Source: Oscillospiraceae bacterium (GTDB lineage: Bacteria; Bacillota_A; Clostridia; Oscillospirales; Oscillospiraceae). Taken from it: 16,880 bases of DNA. A program made the position numbers and the translations under genes. The notes under the pieces were generated by a model, which was not told the origin of the DNA, did no database searches, and saw nothing but the letters and a program-made list of their open reading frames with translations. This document shows, piece after piece, positions 7,651 to 14,498 of the stretch. The stretch spans positions 1 through 16,880 of the forward strand of contig JAETOP010000091.1 of NCBI GenBank assembly GCA_021771675.1, in the 5' to 3' direction. Within the stretch, counting starts at the first letter, position 1. Each line of letters begins with the position of its first letter.

Positions 7651-7710
7651 ACTGCACAGTCCCTCAGTCACGGCTTACGCCGTGCCAGCTCCCCTTACAC
7701 AGGGGAGCCT
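7651..7710 (+). repeat. Structured interspersed repeat, short copy B2
   Basis: This keeps only the core CAGTCCCTCAGTCA plus the two hairpins. Hairpin 1 (7669-7684) is CACGGC-TTAC-GCCGTG, a different stem at the same place as GTCAGC/GCTGAC in the other copies. Hairpin 2 (7688-7708) is GCTCCCC-TTACACA-GGGGAGC. Bases 7608-7650 and 7711-7746 hold nothing recognisable. Confidence 0.7.
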
Positions 7711-7746
7711 TGGGCGCTCCCGCGCCACAGCAACCAACGACATACT

Positions 7747-7862
7747 GCAAAATCGTTACCGGGCTTATATTGGGGTAACGACCACAGGCCATCCCCGTGC
7801 GAAATTGGCTGCGGGCCCTGCCCGCTTGGGGTGAAGCGCCCTGCGCTTCAAATTACAATTTA
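7747..7862 (+). repeat. Single arm of the foldback element
   Basis: This matches the right arm of the element at 167-414, including a 33-nt exact identity (7793-7825 with 368-400). An added hairpin GAAGCGC-CCT-GCGCTTC (7833-7849) follows, corresponding to the hairpin in the left arm of the first element. The end motif AAATTACAATTT (7850-7861) directly abuts the ribosome binding site of the next gene. It has no coding potential. Confidence 0.65.
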
Positions 7863-7873
7863 CGGAGGAGTAA

Positions 7874-8188
7874 ATGAAAATCATCCTGTGTATCATTGCA
7901 ATTATTTGCGCCGGTTTGCAGCTGGTTGCCGCCATGACGCAGCTGAAAAGCAGCAAAAACAATGAAACCCACATTTTGATGATTGCCGGTGCGGTTGTTG
8001 TCCTGGCTGGAGTTGTACTTTGCTTGCTCAACAGCCCCATCGATTATCTGTTGGCGCTGGTTGGGTTTGGTCTGATTGCCTATGCGGCAATTCAAAACGG
8101 GAGGAATGCGCAAAAGGTGCATATCCGCCACCATATGGTGAGAATCTCAGTCTTCATTGTCCTGTCCATTGGATTTTTCTTCTGCTAA
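7874..8188 (+). CDS. Small hydrophobic protein with four predicted membrane helices
   Basis: A 104-residue protein that I do not recognise. Hydrophobic segments lie at about 2-20, 33-53, 57-74 and 89-104, joined by short polar loops (KSSKNNETH and NGRNAQKVHIRHH). The last helix runs to the C-terminus. A strong GGAGGAG 3-4 bases before the ATG supports translation, although the spacing is short. The site sits directly after the end motif of the foldback repeat arm, so the message leader is largely repeat sequence. No clear promoter of its own was found. A good hairpin follows its stop. Function unknown; it resembles the many small uncharacterised integral membrane proteins of Clostridia. Confidence 0.7.
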   Translation: MKIILCIIAIICAGLQLVAAMTQLKSSKNNETHILMIAGAVVVLAGVVLCLLNSPIDYLLALVGFGLIAYAAIQNGRNAQKVHIRHHMVRISVFIVLSIGFFFC

Positions 8189-8193
8189 AGAGT

Positions 8194-8229
8194 ATGCCTC
8201 CGGCATCCCAACCAGGGTGCCGGAGGCAT
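8194..8229. terminator. Shared hairpin terminator between convergent genes
   Basis: ATGCCTCCGGCA (8194-8205) pairs perfectly with TGCCGGAGGCAT (8218-8229), and the loop can pair further (CCC/GGG). It lies between the small membrane protein and the convergent yfbR-like gene. The T-runs are poor on both sides, so termination strength is uncertain. Confidence 0.65.
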
Positions 8230-8240
8230 TCTGCATTCTA

Positions 8241-8816
8241 TCACAATTGATCCAAGTTCAGGCTGAATGGGGGCAGGCAGTTTTCCAGGAACCAGTCCAT
8301 TTCCTCCCGGTGCATGGCTTTCAGCGCCGCCATGATCACGGCGGCGGCAGAGTCAAACTCGGTGTTGCCCGCCTTCTGCTCCTCCACGCATTTGATATAG
8401 GCGGAGAGCTTGTCCGCCCCCTTGACGAAGGGCTCCAGCTCCTGGTCGTCCTCCAAAATCAGGTGCTCATAGCTCTCCCGCAGCGCCGGGGGAAGCATGT
8501 CCAGCAGCCGGTTCCCGGCAATGCGCTCCACCTGCTTGTAGGCGTCCTTGATGCTGGGATTGTAATACTTGATGGGGGTGGGCAAATCTCCCGTAAGGAT
8601 CTCCGAGGCATCGTGGTACAGCGCCGCCACGGCGCACCGGTCCGGCTCCGGAGTGGGCAGATGGAGAATGTCCCGGCGGATCAGCGCCAGGGCGTGGGCC
8701 AGCACCGCCACCTGGTGGCTGTGCTCCTGGATATTCTCCGAAAAGGTATTGCGCATCAGGCCCCAGCGGGTGATGTAGCGCATCCGGCCCAGAAGGGCGT
8801 AGAACTCATTGGCCAT
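8241..8816 (-). CDS. yfbR: HD-domain 5'-deoxynucleotidase, YfbR type
   Basis: Metal-dependent cytoplasmic phosphohydrolase that removes the 5'-phosphate from deoxynucleoside monophosphates. The 191-residue length compares with 199 in E. coli YfbR. HD-family residues are in place: His32 in EHSHQ, His68-Asp69 in YHDASE, Glu72, Asp77 in TGDLPTP, and Asp135 in KGADKLSAY. Trp18 in RWGLMRNT matches the substrate-pocket segment ahead of the first His. It is the last gene of a four-gene operon and overlaps the end of the HAD phosphatase gene by 11 bases, a sign of coupled translation. Its place next to primosome genes fits a role in nucleotide balance, which is inference. Confidence 0.88.
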   Translation of the reverse strand: MANEFYALLGRMRYITRWGLMRNTFSENIQEHSHQVAVLAHALALIRRDILHLPTPEPDRCAVAALYHDASEILTGDLPTPIKYYNPSIKDAYKQVERIAGNRLLDMLPPALRESYEHLILEDDQELEPFVKGADKLSAYIKCVEEQKAGNTEFDSAAAVIMAALKAMHREEMDWFLENCLPPFSLNLDQL

Positions 8817-9456
8817 GGGAATTCATTTCCTTTATCATATTTTTCAGGGTAGACACCAGCTCACCGGTGGAGCGGCAGAAGGCCCTTCCTCCAGCCTCCC
8901 GGATTTCTTCCTCCCCCCGGAAGCCCCAGAGGACGCTGAGGCAGGGGACGCCCGCATTCCGGGCGGTGGCCACATCCACCTCACTGTCCCCCACATAGAT
9001 GCAGCGCTCCACCCCGATTTCCTTCATGGCGGCAAACACCATATCCGCCGCAGGCTTTCGGGGGCAGCCGGGGGCCTCCCCCTGGGCGTAAATCCCGGGG
9101 AAATACTGGGCGCAGAGTTTCTTCGTGGCACTGTCCGGCTTGTTGGAGACAATGGCCAGGGGATATAATTGGGACAGGGCCTCCAACGCCTCCGGTATCC
9201 CCGGATAGGGGGCGGTTTTGACCTGACAGTGCTCCCGGTAGTAGGCCTGGAAGGCCTCCAATGGCCGCTCCCAGCTCTCTCCCGCCGGAACAGCCTGCTC
9301 CATCAGCCGGGCCGCTCCGTTGCCCACAAAGCGGCGGATTTCCTCCCGGCTGCGCCGGGGATAACCAAACCGGGACAGCACCTGGTTCACAGCGTCCATC
9401 AAATCGTCCAGGGTGTTCAGCAGGGTGCCATCCAAATCAAACAGAATCCCCGTCAT
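8806..9456 (-). CDS. HAD-family hydrolase, phosphoglycolate phosphatase-like
   Basis: A 216-residue HAD subfamily IA phosphatase. Motif I is FDLDGTLLNT with Asp7 and Asp9, followed by an alpha-helical cap (about 15-80). Motif II is VSNKPD near 104, the conserved Lys lies in CPRKPAAD, and motif IV is YVGDSEVDVATARNAG. This fits Gph/PpaX-type enzymes, but the exact substrate (phosphoglycolate, pyrophosphate or another phosphate ester) cannot be told. The ATG at 9456 shares one base with the stop of the DnaC-like gene (TGATG); a GTG one codon earlier is also possible. GAGG lies 6 bases before the ATG. The overlaps on both sides place it firmly inside the dnaD-dnaC-HAD-yfbR operon. Confidence 0.87.
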   Translation of the reverse strand: MTGILFDLDGTLLNTLDDLMDAVNQVLSRFGYPRRSREEIRRFVGNGAARLMEQAVPAGESWERPLEAFQAYYREHCQVKTAPYPGIPEALEALSQLYPLAIVSNKPDSATKKLCAQYFPGIYAQGEAPGCPRKPAADMVFAAMKEIGVERCIYVGDSEVDVATARNAGVPCLSVLWGFRGEEEIREAGGRAFCRSTGELVSTLKNMIKEMNSHGQ

Positions 9457-10439
9457 CACATTCCTCGATTCTTCATCACCCGAATGTCCTCCCCCACAAA
9501 GGTCAGCCGGCTGAAGCTTCCGTGGAGCCGGGAGGCAATCTGAGGGGAATAGCGCCGGGAAATCTCGTCCACATTCAAATTGGTGGAGATCACCATGGGT
9601 CTGTTATACAAAATCCGATCATTGAGCAGCCCATAAAGAGAAGCCGTGACGAACTGGCCGGGCATCTCCGTGCCCAGATCGTCCAGAATCAGCAGGTCAC
9701 AGTCATTGTATTTCTGAATCTCCCTCCGTGCCTCCTCGCCGCCGCCAAATTTTGCCTGCTCCATTTTGGCAAACAAGTGCCCCGCTGTCTCATACACCAC
9801 ACTGTAGCCCCGATCCGCCACCGCCCGGGCAATGCAGGCGGAGAGGAAGGTCTTCCCCAAACCGGTGCCGCCCACAAAGAGCAGATTCCCGGAATTTTGA
9901 GTAAAGGACATGGCATAGCGGCGGCAGTTCTGGAAATTCCGCTCCATAATGGTTCGGGGGCTGGCGCCGTATTTGGAGTCGGTGTAGTCGGAGTAATAGT
10001 CCAGCCGGAACTGGGAAAAGCTCTCCTTTCCCCCGGTGAGGATGGAAACCTCCTTCTTCTGCTCCTGTCGGCAAAGCTCCGTCAGGCATTCGCACATGGC
10101 AGCGCCAATATAGCCAGTACCCCCACAGACCTCGCAGATAGGCGTCTCGTCCAGAAAGCCCTCTTCAAAATTCTCATAGGCCAGCAGCGCCCGCTCCTGC
10201 TGCAATTCCAGGTTCTGCACCCTTGCCTGCTCCAAAAGCTCCCGGCCGTCGCTGCCCTGCAAAAAGGCAGCCTGGGCGGCCTGTGCCATGGTTTGGCGCA
10301 GGAGCTTGTCGATCTCCCGGATTCTGGGCACCTTGGCATAGGCCTCGGCCAGATGCTGGCGGTTTTCGGACTCCCGGTCCTCCTTCGCCTGGGCCAGACG
10401 TGCTCTGGCACGCTGAACCACCTCGTTGCTGTATGCCAT
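9456..10439 (-). CDS. dnaC: DnaC-type AAA+ ATPase, replicative helicase loader
   Basis: A 327-residue helicase-loader ATPase. The N-terminal region (1-95) is helical and rich in Arg, Gln and Glu, probably coiled coil. A small zinc-ribbon-like cluster follows, CEVCGGTGYIGAAMCEC (Cys102, Cys105, Cys116, Cys118, with Cys123 nearby). The AAA+ domain has Walker A GGTGLGKT (190-197), Walker B LLILDDLG (249-256), a sensor-1 STN near 285-287, and an arginine-rich end. Such proteins load the replicative DnaB helicase at origins or at stalled forks together with DnaD-type proteins. It lies 3 bases after the DnaD-domain gene, whose last codons supply its GGAGGG site. Chromosomal helicase loaders, DNA repair ATPases and phage-derived DnaC copies look alike; no phage genes surround this one. 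Confidence 0.88.
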   Translation of the reverse strand: MAYSNEVVQRARARLAQAKEDRESENRQHLAEAYAKVPRIREIDKLLRQTMAQAAQAAFLQGSDGRELLEQARVQNLELQQERALLAYENFEEGFLDETPICEVCGGTGYIGAAMCECLTELCRQEQKKEVSILTGGKESFSQFRLDYYSDYTDSKYGASPRTIMERNFQNCRRYAMSFTQNSGNLLFVGGTGLGKTFLSACIARAVADRGYSVVYETAGHLFAKMEQAKFGGGEEARREIQKYNDCDLLILDDLGTEMPGQFVTASLYGLLNDRILYNRPMVISTNLNVDEISRRYSPQIASRLHGSFSRLTFVGEDIRVMKNRGM

Positions 10440-10442
10440 GGC

Positions 10443-11324
10443 TTATCCCTCCCGCAGTACACGTTGAATTGCTTCCAGCTCTGCCTGGCCCAGCTGCCCG
10501 GAGGCCCCCTTGGGGGGCTGCTTGGTATCTCCTCCCCGGAGCACAGCCTCCCGGGTGTTCAGGCCCTCCTGGGCCCAGCGCTGGAGGATCTTGTTCATAT
10601 AGGCCCAGTTCAGGCCGCCGGTATTCAGGCAGGTACGCTCATAGGCCATCTCAATAACGCCCTCCTCAAATCCCATATCCAGCCAGCTCTGGGCGTATTT
10701 CTCCTCTGCCTGGGTGAGAAAACGGCCCCGAATCTGCAAAATATCCATGAGCCGGTGAATCCGGGAATTGCGGAAATTCTGGTTCTGTATGTAGGCGGAT
10801 GCCTCCTCCACGGTATCGATACCGTTTTCTGCCCAGAGATAGGCCTCCTTTTCAATGGAGCGCAGACTGGGGCGGCGGTTCGTCCCCCGCTGGCGGGCTC
10901 TACCGCAGCAGTAGGTCACCAGCAGCTGAATCACATCCCCGTTCAGTCCCAGGTACCGGGTGAAGCCCAAAATGATTTTCAGCTCCTCGGTGTTCAGGTT
11001 CCGCCCCAACATCCGTTGAATCTCCTGGTAAAGGCCGCAGAAGTCCCTGTCCTTCTCGATGGCCTCGGCCACGTCCGCCTCGGAGTAGCTGGGCCGCTCC
11101 CCGGGCTGGATGACGCTCCGCCGCTCCTCCGGCCAGAGCCCCAGCTGCCGCAGGGTCGCCGCCGCTACCGAGAACCGGGAGCCGCCTATGTGCAGGGCCT
11201 GCTCCGCCCCCTCCGGCGGGTTGCCGCTGGATACAAATATGTAAAGCAATGCCGCATCCGGGTTTGCCGCCCCCAGGAGCTTGCGCACGCTGCCGCTGTC
11301 GATGATTACGTCTTCCGCTGTCAT
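10443..11324 (-). CDS. DnaD-domain primosome protein
   Basis: A 293-residue protein. The N-terminal half (about 10-110) looks like the winged-helix region of DnaD. The middle (about 120-190) fits the DnaB/DnaD shared domain. The C-terminal end has the DnaD signature YMNKILQRWAQEGLNTREAV (about 249-268). DnaD-type proteins remodel DNA and recruit the helicase loader, so pairing with the adjacent DnaC-type ATPase is expected from family knowledge. AGGAGA lies 7 bases before the start. It is the first gene of the operon that continues with dnaC, the HAD phosphatase and yfbR, with a strong promoter upstream. The last residues run into the ribosome binding site of dnaC. Confidence 0.85.
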   Translation of the reverse strand: MTAEDVIIDSGSVRKLLGAANPDAALLYIFVSSGNPPEGAEQALHIGGSRFSVAAATLRQLGLWPEERRSVIQPGERPSYSEADVAEAIEKDRDFCGLYQEIQRMLGRNLNTEELKIILGFTRYLGLNGDVIQLLVTYCCGRARQRGTNRRPSLRSIEKEAYLWAENGIDTVEEASAYIQNQNFRNSRIHRLMDILQIRGRFLTQAEEKYAQSWLDMGFEEGVIEMAYERTCLNTGGLNWAYMNKILQRWAQEGLNTREAVLRGGDTKQPPKGASGQLGQAELEAIQRVLREG

Positions 11325-11377
11325 TCTCTGTCTCCTGTATGTCCAATCGTCAAATGGTCTGAAACGGTGTGTCCTTT

Positions 11378-11406
11378 ATTATATCACACTTTCCCCCATT
11401 CGACAA
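11378..11406 (-). promoter_or_regulatory. Predicted sigma-A promoter of the dnaD-dnaC operon
   Basis: On the minus strand TTGTCG (11406-11401) and a consensus TATAAT (11383-11378) are 17 bases apart, about 55 bases before the dnaD-domain start. Confidence 0.7.
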
Positions 11407-11484
11407 CTTTCTATTGGGCATGAAATTTCTTCAGATTTGGGGGCGTCCTTTGCCACACCACAGGATATTGTGTCCGAAGACCTT

Positions 11485-12303
11485 TCAGCGGTCCAGATGG
11501 ACGTTCAGGTGGGGATAGGACATTTCGATTTTGTTCTCAGCAAAGGTGCTCTGGATTCGCTGGTTCACCTGGAAATACACATCCCAATAGTCCTCGCTCT
11601 TCACCCACAGCCGCAGACTATAGCTGATGGCGCTCTCCCCATAACCGGTAACCGTGGCAAAAGGAGCAGGCTCTGACAGAACCTTTTCCACCTTTCCCGC
11701 CTGGAGCAGGGCGTCTATCACGTTCTGAACCGCCATATCATAGGAGGCGGAAGCCTCAATGTCCACCCGGCGGGTGCCGGCCACGGAGTAATTGGTGATC
11801 TGGGAGCCCACCACGGTATTATTGGGAATGGAGACAATCTTGTTGTCCGGGGTGGCCAGGCGGGTATAGACCATTGTAATCTCCTCCACTGTGCCGGACT
11901 GGCCGCCGATGTCCACGAAGTCCCCGGAATGGAAGGGATGGGTGGTGAGGATGGTAAAGCCGCCCATCACATTGGCCAGTATGTTTTGCAATGCCAAAGA
12001 GACCGCCAGGGTAAGCACACTGGCCAGAGCGACCACACCGGTGATGTCGATGCCCAGAGCGGAGGCCACGTTAATCAGCAGCAGCACATACAGCAGCACC
12101 TGCACCACGCCGATAATCATGCTGTGGGCCGCCTTTTCCAGCTTGGAGCGGAGCAATGCCTTGCGGGCCAGCTTTGTCACCAGCCTGATCAGAAGCAGCC
12201 CCACCACCAGAATCAGCACAGTACTGATCACCCTTCCAAACGCTCCCAGGCCAACCGTTCTCAGCCATTCGTTTTTCGATAAATCCATAAACAACGCTCT
12301 CAT
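11485..12303 (-). CDS. Small-conductance mechanosensitive channel (MscS family)
   Basis: A 272-residue inner-membrane channel that opens under membrane tension to release solutes during osmotic downshock. Three membrane segments are visible at about 20-42, 62-85 and 88-112; the third is the pore-lining helix with small residues (VALASVLTLAVSLALQNILANVMGG). The beta domain signature GDFVDIGGQSGTVEEITMVYTRL and the step PDNKIVSIPNN follow, then the alpha/beta C-terminal domain. Length is close to E. coli MscS (286). GAGGAG lies 8 bases before the start. Its promoter is divergent from the cation:proton antiporter, so both envelope-stress genes share a 239-bp control region. It could also be a YnaI- or YggB-like homologue with ion preference; sequence alone does not decide. 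Confidence 0.92.
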   Translation of the reverse strand: MRALFMDLSKNEWLRTVGLGAFGRVISTVLILVVGLLLIRLVTKLARKALLRSKLEKAAHSMIIGVVQVLLYVLLLINVASALGIDITGVVALASVLTLAVSLALQNILANVMGGFTILTTHPFHSGDFVDIGGQSGTVEEITMVYTRLATPDNKIVSIPNNTVVGSQITNYSVAGTRRVDIEASASYDMAVQNVIDALLQAGKVEKVLSEPAPFATVTGYGESAISYSLRLWVKSEDYWDVYFQVNQRIQSTFAENKIEMSYPHLNVHLDR

Positions 12304-12364
12304 AAATTACACTCCTCTTCGACTAAAATTCTGAAATAATTATAAAAAAGGATACAGATATTTT

Positions 12365-12393
12365 ATTATAGCAGCAGGGGGAAGGGAATGCAA
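12365..12393 (-). promoter_or_regulatory. Predicted sigma-A promoter of the MscS-family gene
   Basis: On the minus strand TTGCAT (12393-12388) and TATAAT (12370-12365) are 17 bases apart, about 60 bases before the start. Confidence 0.65.
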
Positions 12394-12448
12394 TAAAAAA
12401 GCACAATTTCCCTTTCGATTTCGGCTGAAATCTTGTGGGATTCTCTGG

Positions 12449-12476
12449 TTGCATCCCAACTAAAAAATGCTATAAT
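12449..12476 (+). promoter_or_regulatory. Predicted sigma-A promoter of the antiporter gene
   Basis: TTGCAT (12449-12454) and TATAAT (12471-12476) are 16 bases apart. The hexamers are identical to those of the divergent channel promoter. An inverted repeat GATTTC-GGCT-GAAATC (12417-12432) lies just upstream, between the two promoters, and could be an operator. Confidence 0.6.
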
Positions 12477-12542
12477 GGTTCCGATTTGATATGGAAATTC
12501 TGTCCATTCTACAGCCAAAACGAAAGAATTGAGGTCTATTTT

Positions 12543-13832
12543 ATGGAACATCTGCTTGCCATCGGTATCGCCATGCTGGCCGGACTGCTGCTCACCCGTT
12601 TCACCAAACGGTTTAATCTGCCCGACGTCACCAGCTACCTGATCGCAGGGCTCTTGGTGGGGCCTCTGGCTTTGGGCGCTCTGGGGATTCCCGGCCTGGG
12701 CTTTGATTCCTTTGAATTCGTGGAGGAGATGGGGCTGATCTGCGACGTGGCCCTGGGCTTCATCGCCTTCTCCATCGGCAACGAATTCCGCCTGGAGGAT
12801 TTGAAGCACATCGGCCGTCAGGCTACCATCATTGCAATTTTCCAGGCCCTCACCGCCACAGTATTCGTGGATCTGGGACTGTTCCTGCTCCACCTGGTGG
12901 TGGGCAGCCAGGTGCTTCCCGTCTCCACCTGCCTGATTCTGGGGGCCATTGCCACTGCCACCGCCCCCGCCGCCACCATCATGGTCATCAACCAGTACAA
13001 GGCCAAGGGCCCTCTGACCTCCATTCTGCTGCCCATTGTGGCGTTGGACGACGCGGTGGGCCTGGTGGTCTTCGCCGTGTCTACCGGCGTGGCCAAGGCC
13101 CTGGGCAGCGGCCAGATCAGCATTGTTTCCGTATTGGTCAATCCCCTGGTAGAGATTCTGTGCTCCCTGGCCCTGGGTGCGGGAATGGGTTGGCTGTTCA
13201 GCTACATCGAGCGCTTCTTCCACTCCCGCTCCAAGCGGCTGAGTCTGGCAGTGTGCTTTGTGTTCCTGTGCACCGCCATGAGCAAGCTGGAATTCTCCCT
13301 GGGCGCTGTTGAGATTGGCTTCTCCCCCCTGCTGGTGTGCATGATGTGCGGCACCATTTTCTGCAATGTCTGTGACTTCTCCGAGGAGATTATGTACCGC
13401 ACTGACCGTTGGACCGCTCCCGTATTTGTGCTGTTCTTCGTGCTCAGCGGCGCAGAGCTGGATTTGCGGGTGTTCCAGAACGTCGCCGTGGTGGGCATCG
13501 GCCTGGTGTACATTTTGGCCCGTTCCGCCGGTAAGATTCTGGGCGCCCATTTCAGCGCCAAGGCCGTCCACTGTGACCACAATATCTGCAAATACCTGGG
13601 CATCACTCTGCTCCCCCAGGCAGGCGTGGCCCTGGGCATGTCCGTCACAGTGGCCGCTCAGTTTGGAGCGGAGGGCGCCATCATCCGCAATATCACATTG
13701 TTCTCCGTGCTGATCTATGAGCTGGTGGGCCCTGTGATGACCAAAATGGCCCTCACCGCCGCCGGTGAGATTGAGCCCAACGCAGTATCCAGCCGTGGTG
13801 TGATCCCCACCACAGGGCAGCAGAAGGGTTGA
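12543..13832 (+). CDS. Cation:proton antiporter, CPA2 family
   Basis: A 429-residue membrane protein with about 12-13 hydrophobic segments. It belongs to the monovalent cation:proton antiporter-2 fold. Characteristic parts are the first helix pair ending in SYLIAGLLVGPLALG (about 31-45), the unwound-helix segment GAIATATAPAATIMV (about 134-148), and the paired acidic residues in VALDDAVGLVVF (about 167-178), the expected ion site. It likely exchanges Na+ or K+ for H+ and helps control pH and turgor. No C-terminal TrkA-N or TrkA-C domain is attached, unlike KefB/KefC. The start at 12543 is preferred over an upstream in-frame ATG at 12435 because the promoter at 12449-12476 lies between them; GAGGT sits 8 bases before it. 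The last codons overlap the promoter of the next gene. Confidence 0.9.
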   Translation: MEHLLAIGIAMLAGLLLTRFTKRFNLPDVTSYLIAGLLVGPLALGALGIPGLGFDSFEFVEEMGLICDVALGFIAFSIGNEFRLEDLKHIGRQATIIAIFQALTATVFVDLGLFLLHLVVGSQVLPVSTCLILGAIATATAPAATIMVINQYKAKGPLTSILLPIVALDDAVGLVVFAVSTGVAKALGSGQISIVSVLVNPLVEILCSLALGAGMGWLFSYIERFFHSRSKRLSLAVCFVFLCTAMSKLEFSLGAVEIGFSPLLVCMMCGTIFCNVCDFSEEIMYRTDRWTAPVFVLFFVLSGAELDLRVFQNVAVVGIGLVYILARSAGKILGAHFSAKAVHCDHNICKYLGITLLPQAGVALGMSVTVAAQFGAEGAIIRNITLFSVLIYELVGPVMTKMALTAAGEIEPNAVSSRGVIPTTGQQKG

Positions 13833-13856
13833 CATTTTCCGACAGAATAGTATAAT
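13829..13856 (+). promoter_or_regulatory. Predicted strong sigma-A promoter of the phosphoribosyltransferase gene
   Basis: Consensus TTGACA (13829-13834) and TATAAT (13851-13856) are 16 bases apart. The -35 box overlaps the antiporter stop codon. A 7-bp perfect inverted repeat, ATAGTAT-AATC-ATACTAT (13847-13864), covers the -10 box and the likely start point, a possible repressor site. Confidence 0.75.
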
Positions 13857-13891
13857 CATACTATCACTTTACAGAAAAAGGAGCCATTCCC

Positions 13892-14446
13892 ATGTTCTAT
13901 CATATGCAGGTCGCCGGGCTGGAACGGGATCTTCCCATCTGCCCTGTAAACGATTCTCTGTCCATTGCCGGTTTTGTCATCTTCGGCGACCAGGAGCTCA
14001 CCGTGGCCTGTGCCAAGGCGCTGCTGGCAAAAGCGCCGGAGTATGACTACATCCTCACCGCTGAGGCAAAGGGCATCCCCCTGGCCCACGAAATGGCCCG
14101 CCAGGCCGGAGATGCCAAGTACATTCTGGCTCGGAAGGCCCCGAAGCTGTATATGCGGGATCTTTTCTCCGTCTGCGTCAAGTCCATCACCACCGCCAAG
14201 GAGCAGCAGCTGTTCCTGGATGGCGGGGATGCCGCACTGATGAAGGGCAAGAAAATCCTGCTGGTGGACGATGTGATCTCCACCGGTGAGAGCCTGGCCG
14301 CTCTGGAGGCTCTGGCCACCAAGGCCGGCGGCGAAATCTGCGGCCGGATGGCCATTCTGGCCGAGGGCGACGCCCAGGAGCGGCCGGACATCATCTACCT
14401 GGAAAAGCTGCCCCTGTTCCACCCCGACGGAACAATCATGGCCTAA
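13892..14446 (+). CDS. Phosphoribosyltransferase, adenine/xanthine PRT-like
   Basis: A 184-residue type I phosphoribosyltransferase. The PRPP-binding loop is LLVDDVISTGES (123-134), and the pyrophosphate-loop region is LTAEAKGIPLA (55-65). The early part (LPICPVNDSLSIAGF) and the overall length are like adenine or xanthine phosphoribosyltransferases, which salvage purine bases with PRPP. It is not a clean match to Apt, which usually has a different N-terminus, so the base used is open; a regulatory PRT-fold protein of the PurR type is less likely because no HTH domain precedes it. AAAAAGGAG lies 8 bases before the ATG. It has its own strong promoter and terminator, so it is a one-gene unit. 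A 7-bp inverted repeat over the promoter suggests repression. Confidence 0.82.
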   Translation: MFYHMQVAGLERDLPICPVNDSLSIAGFVIFGDQELTVACAKALLAKAPEYDYILTAEAKGIPLAHEMARQAGDAKYILARKAPKLYMRDLFSVCVKSITTAKEQQLFLDGGDAALMKGKKILLVDDVISTGESLAALEALATKAGGEICGRMAILAEGDAQERPDIIYLEKLPLFHPDGTIMA

Positions 14447-14452
14447 AAAATG

Positions 14453-14480
14453 ATTCCCACGGTCACTTGACCGTGGGAAT
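14453..14480. terminator. Bidirectional rho-independent terminator
   Basis: A perfect 13-bp inverted repeat, ATTCCCACGGTCA (14453-14465) and TGACCGTGGGAAT (14468-14480), is followed by TTTTCTG on the plus strand. It is preceded by AAAAAA (14445-14450), which gives a T-run on the minus strand. It serves the phosphoribosyltransferase and the convergent DUF3795-type gene. Confidence 0.88.
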
Positions 14481-14498
14481 TTTCTGTTCTGGAAAAAC

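Noticed and set aside
9261..11423. 720-codon open frame antisense to the HAD, dnaC and dnaD genes
   Set aside because: It crosses three convincing genes on the other strand and shows no recognisable domain. Long antisense frames are common in this codon bias.
12366..13859. 497-codon open frame antisense to the antiporter
   Set aside because: It is a shadow frame with His/Gly/Gln-rich low-complexity translation and no ribosome binding site; the sense frame is a clear membrane transporter.
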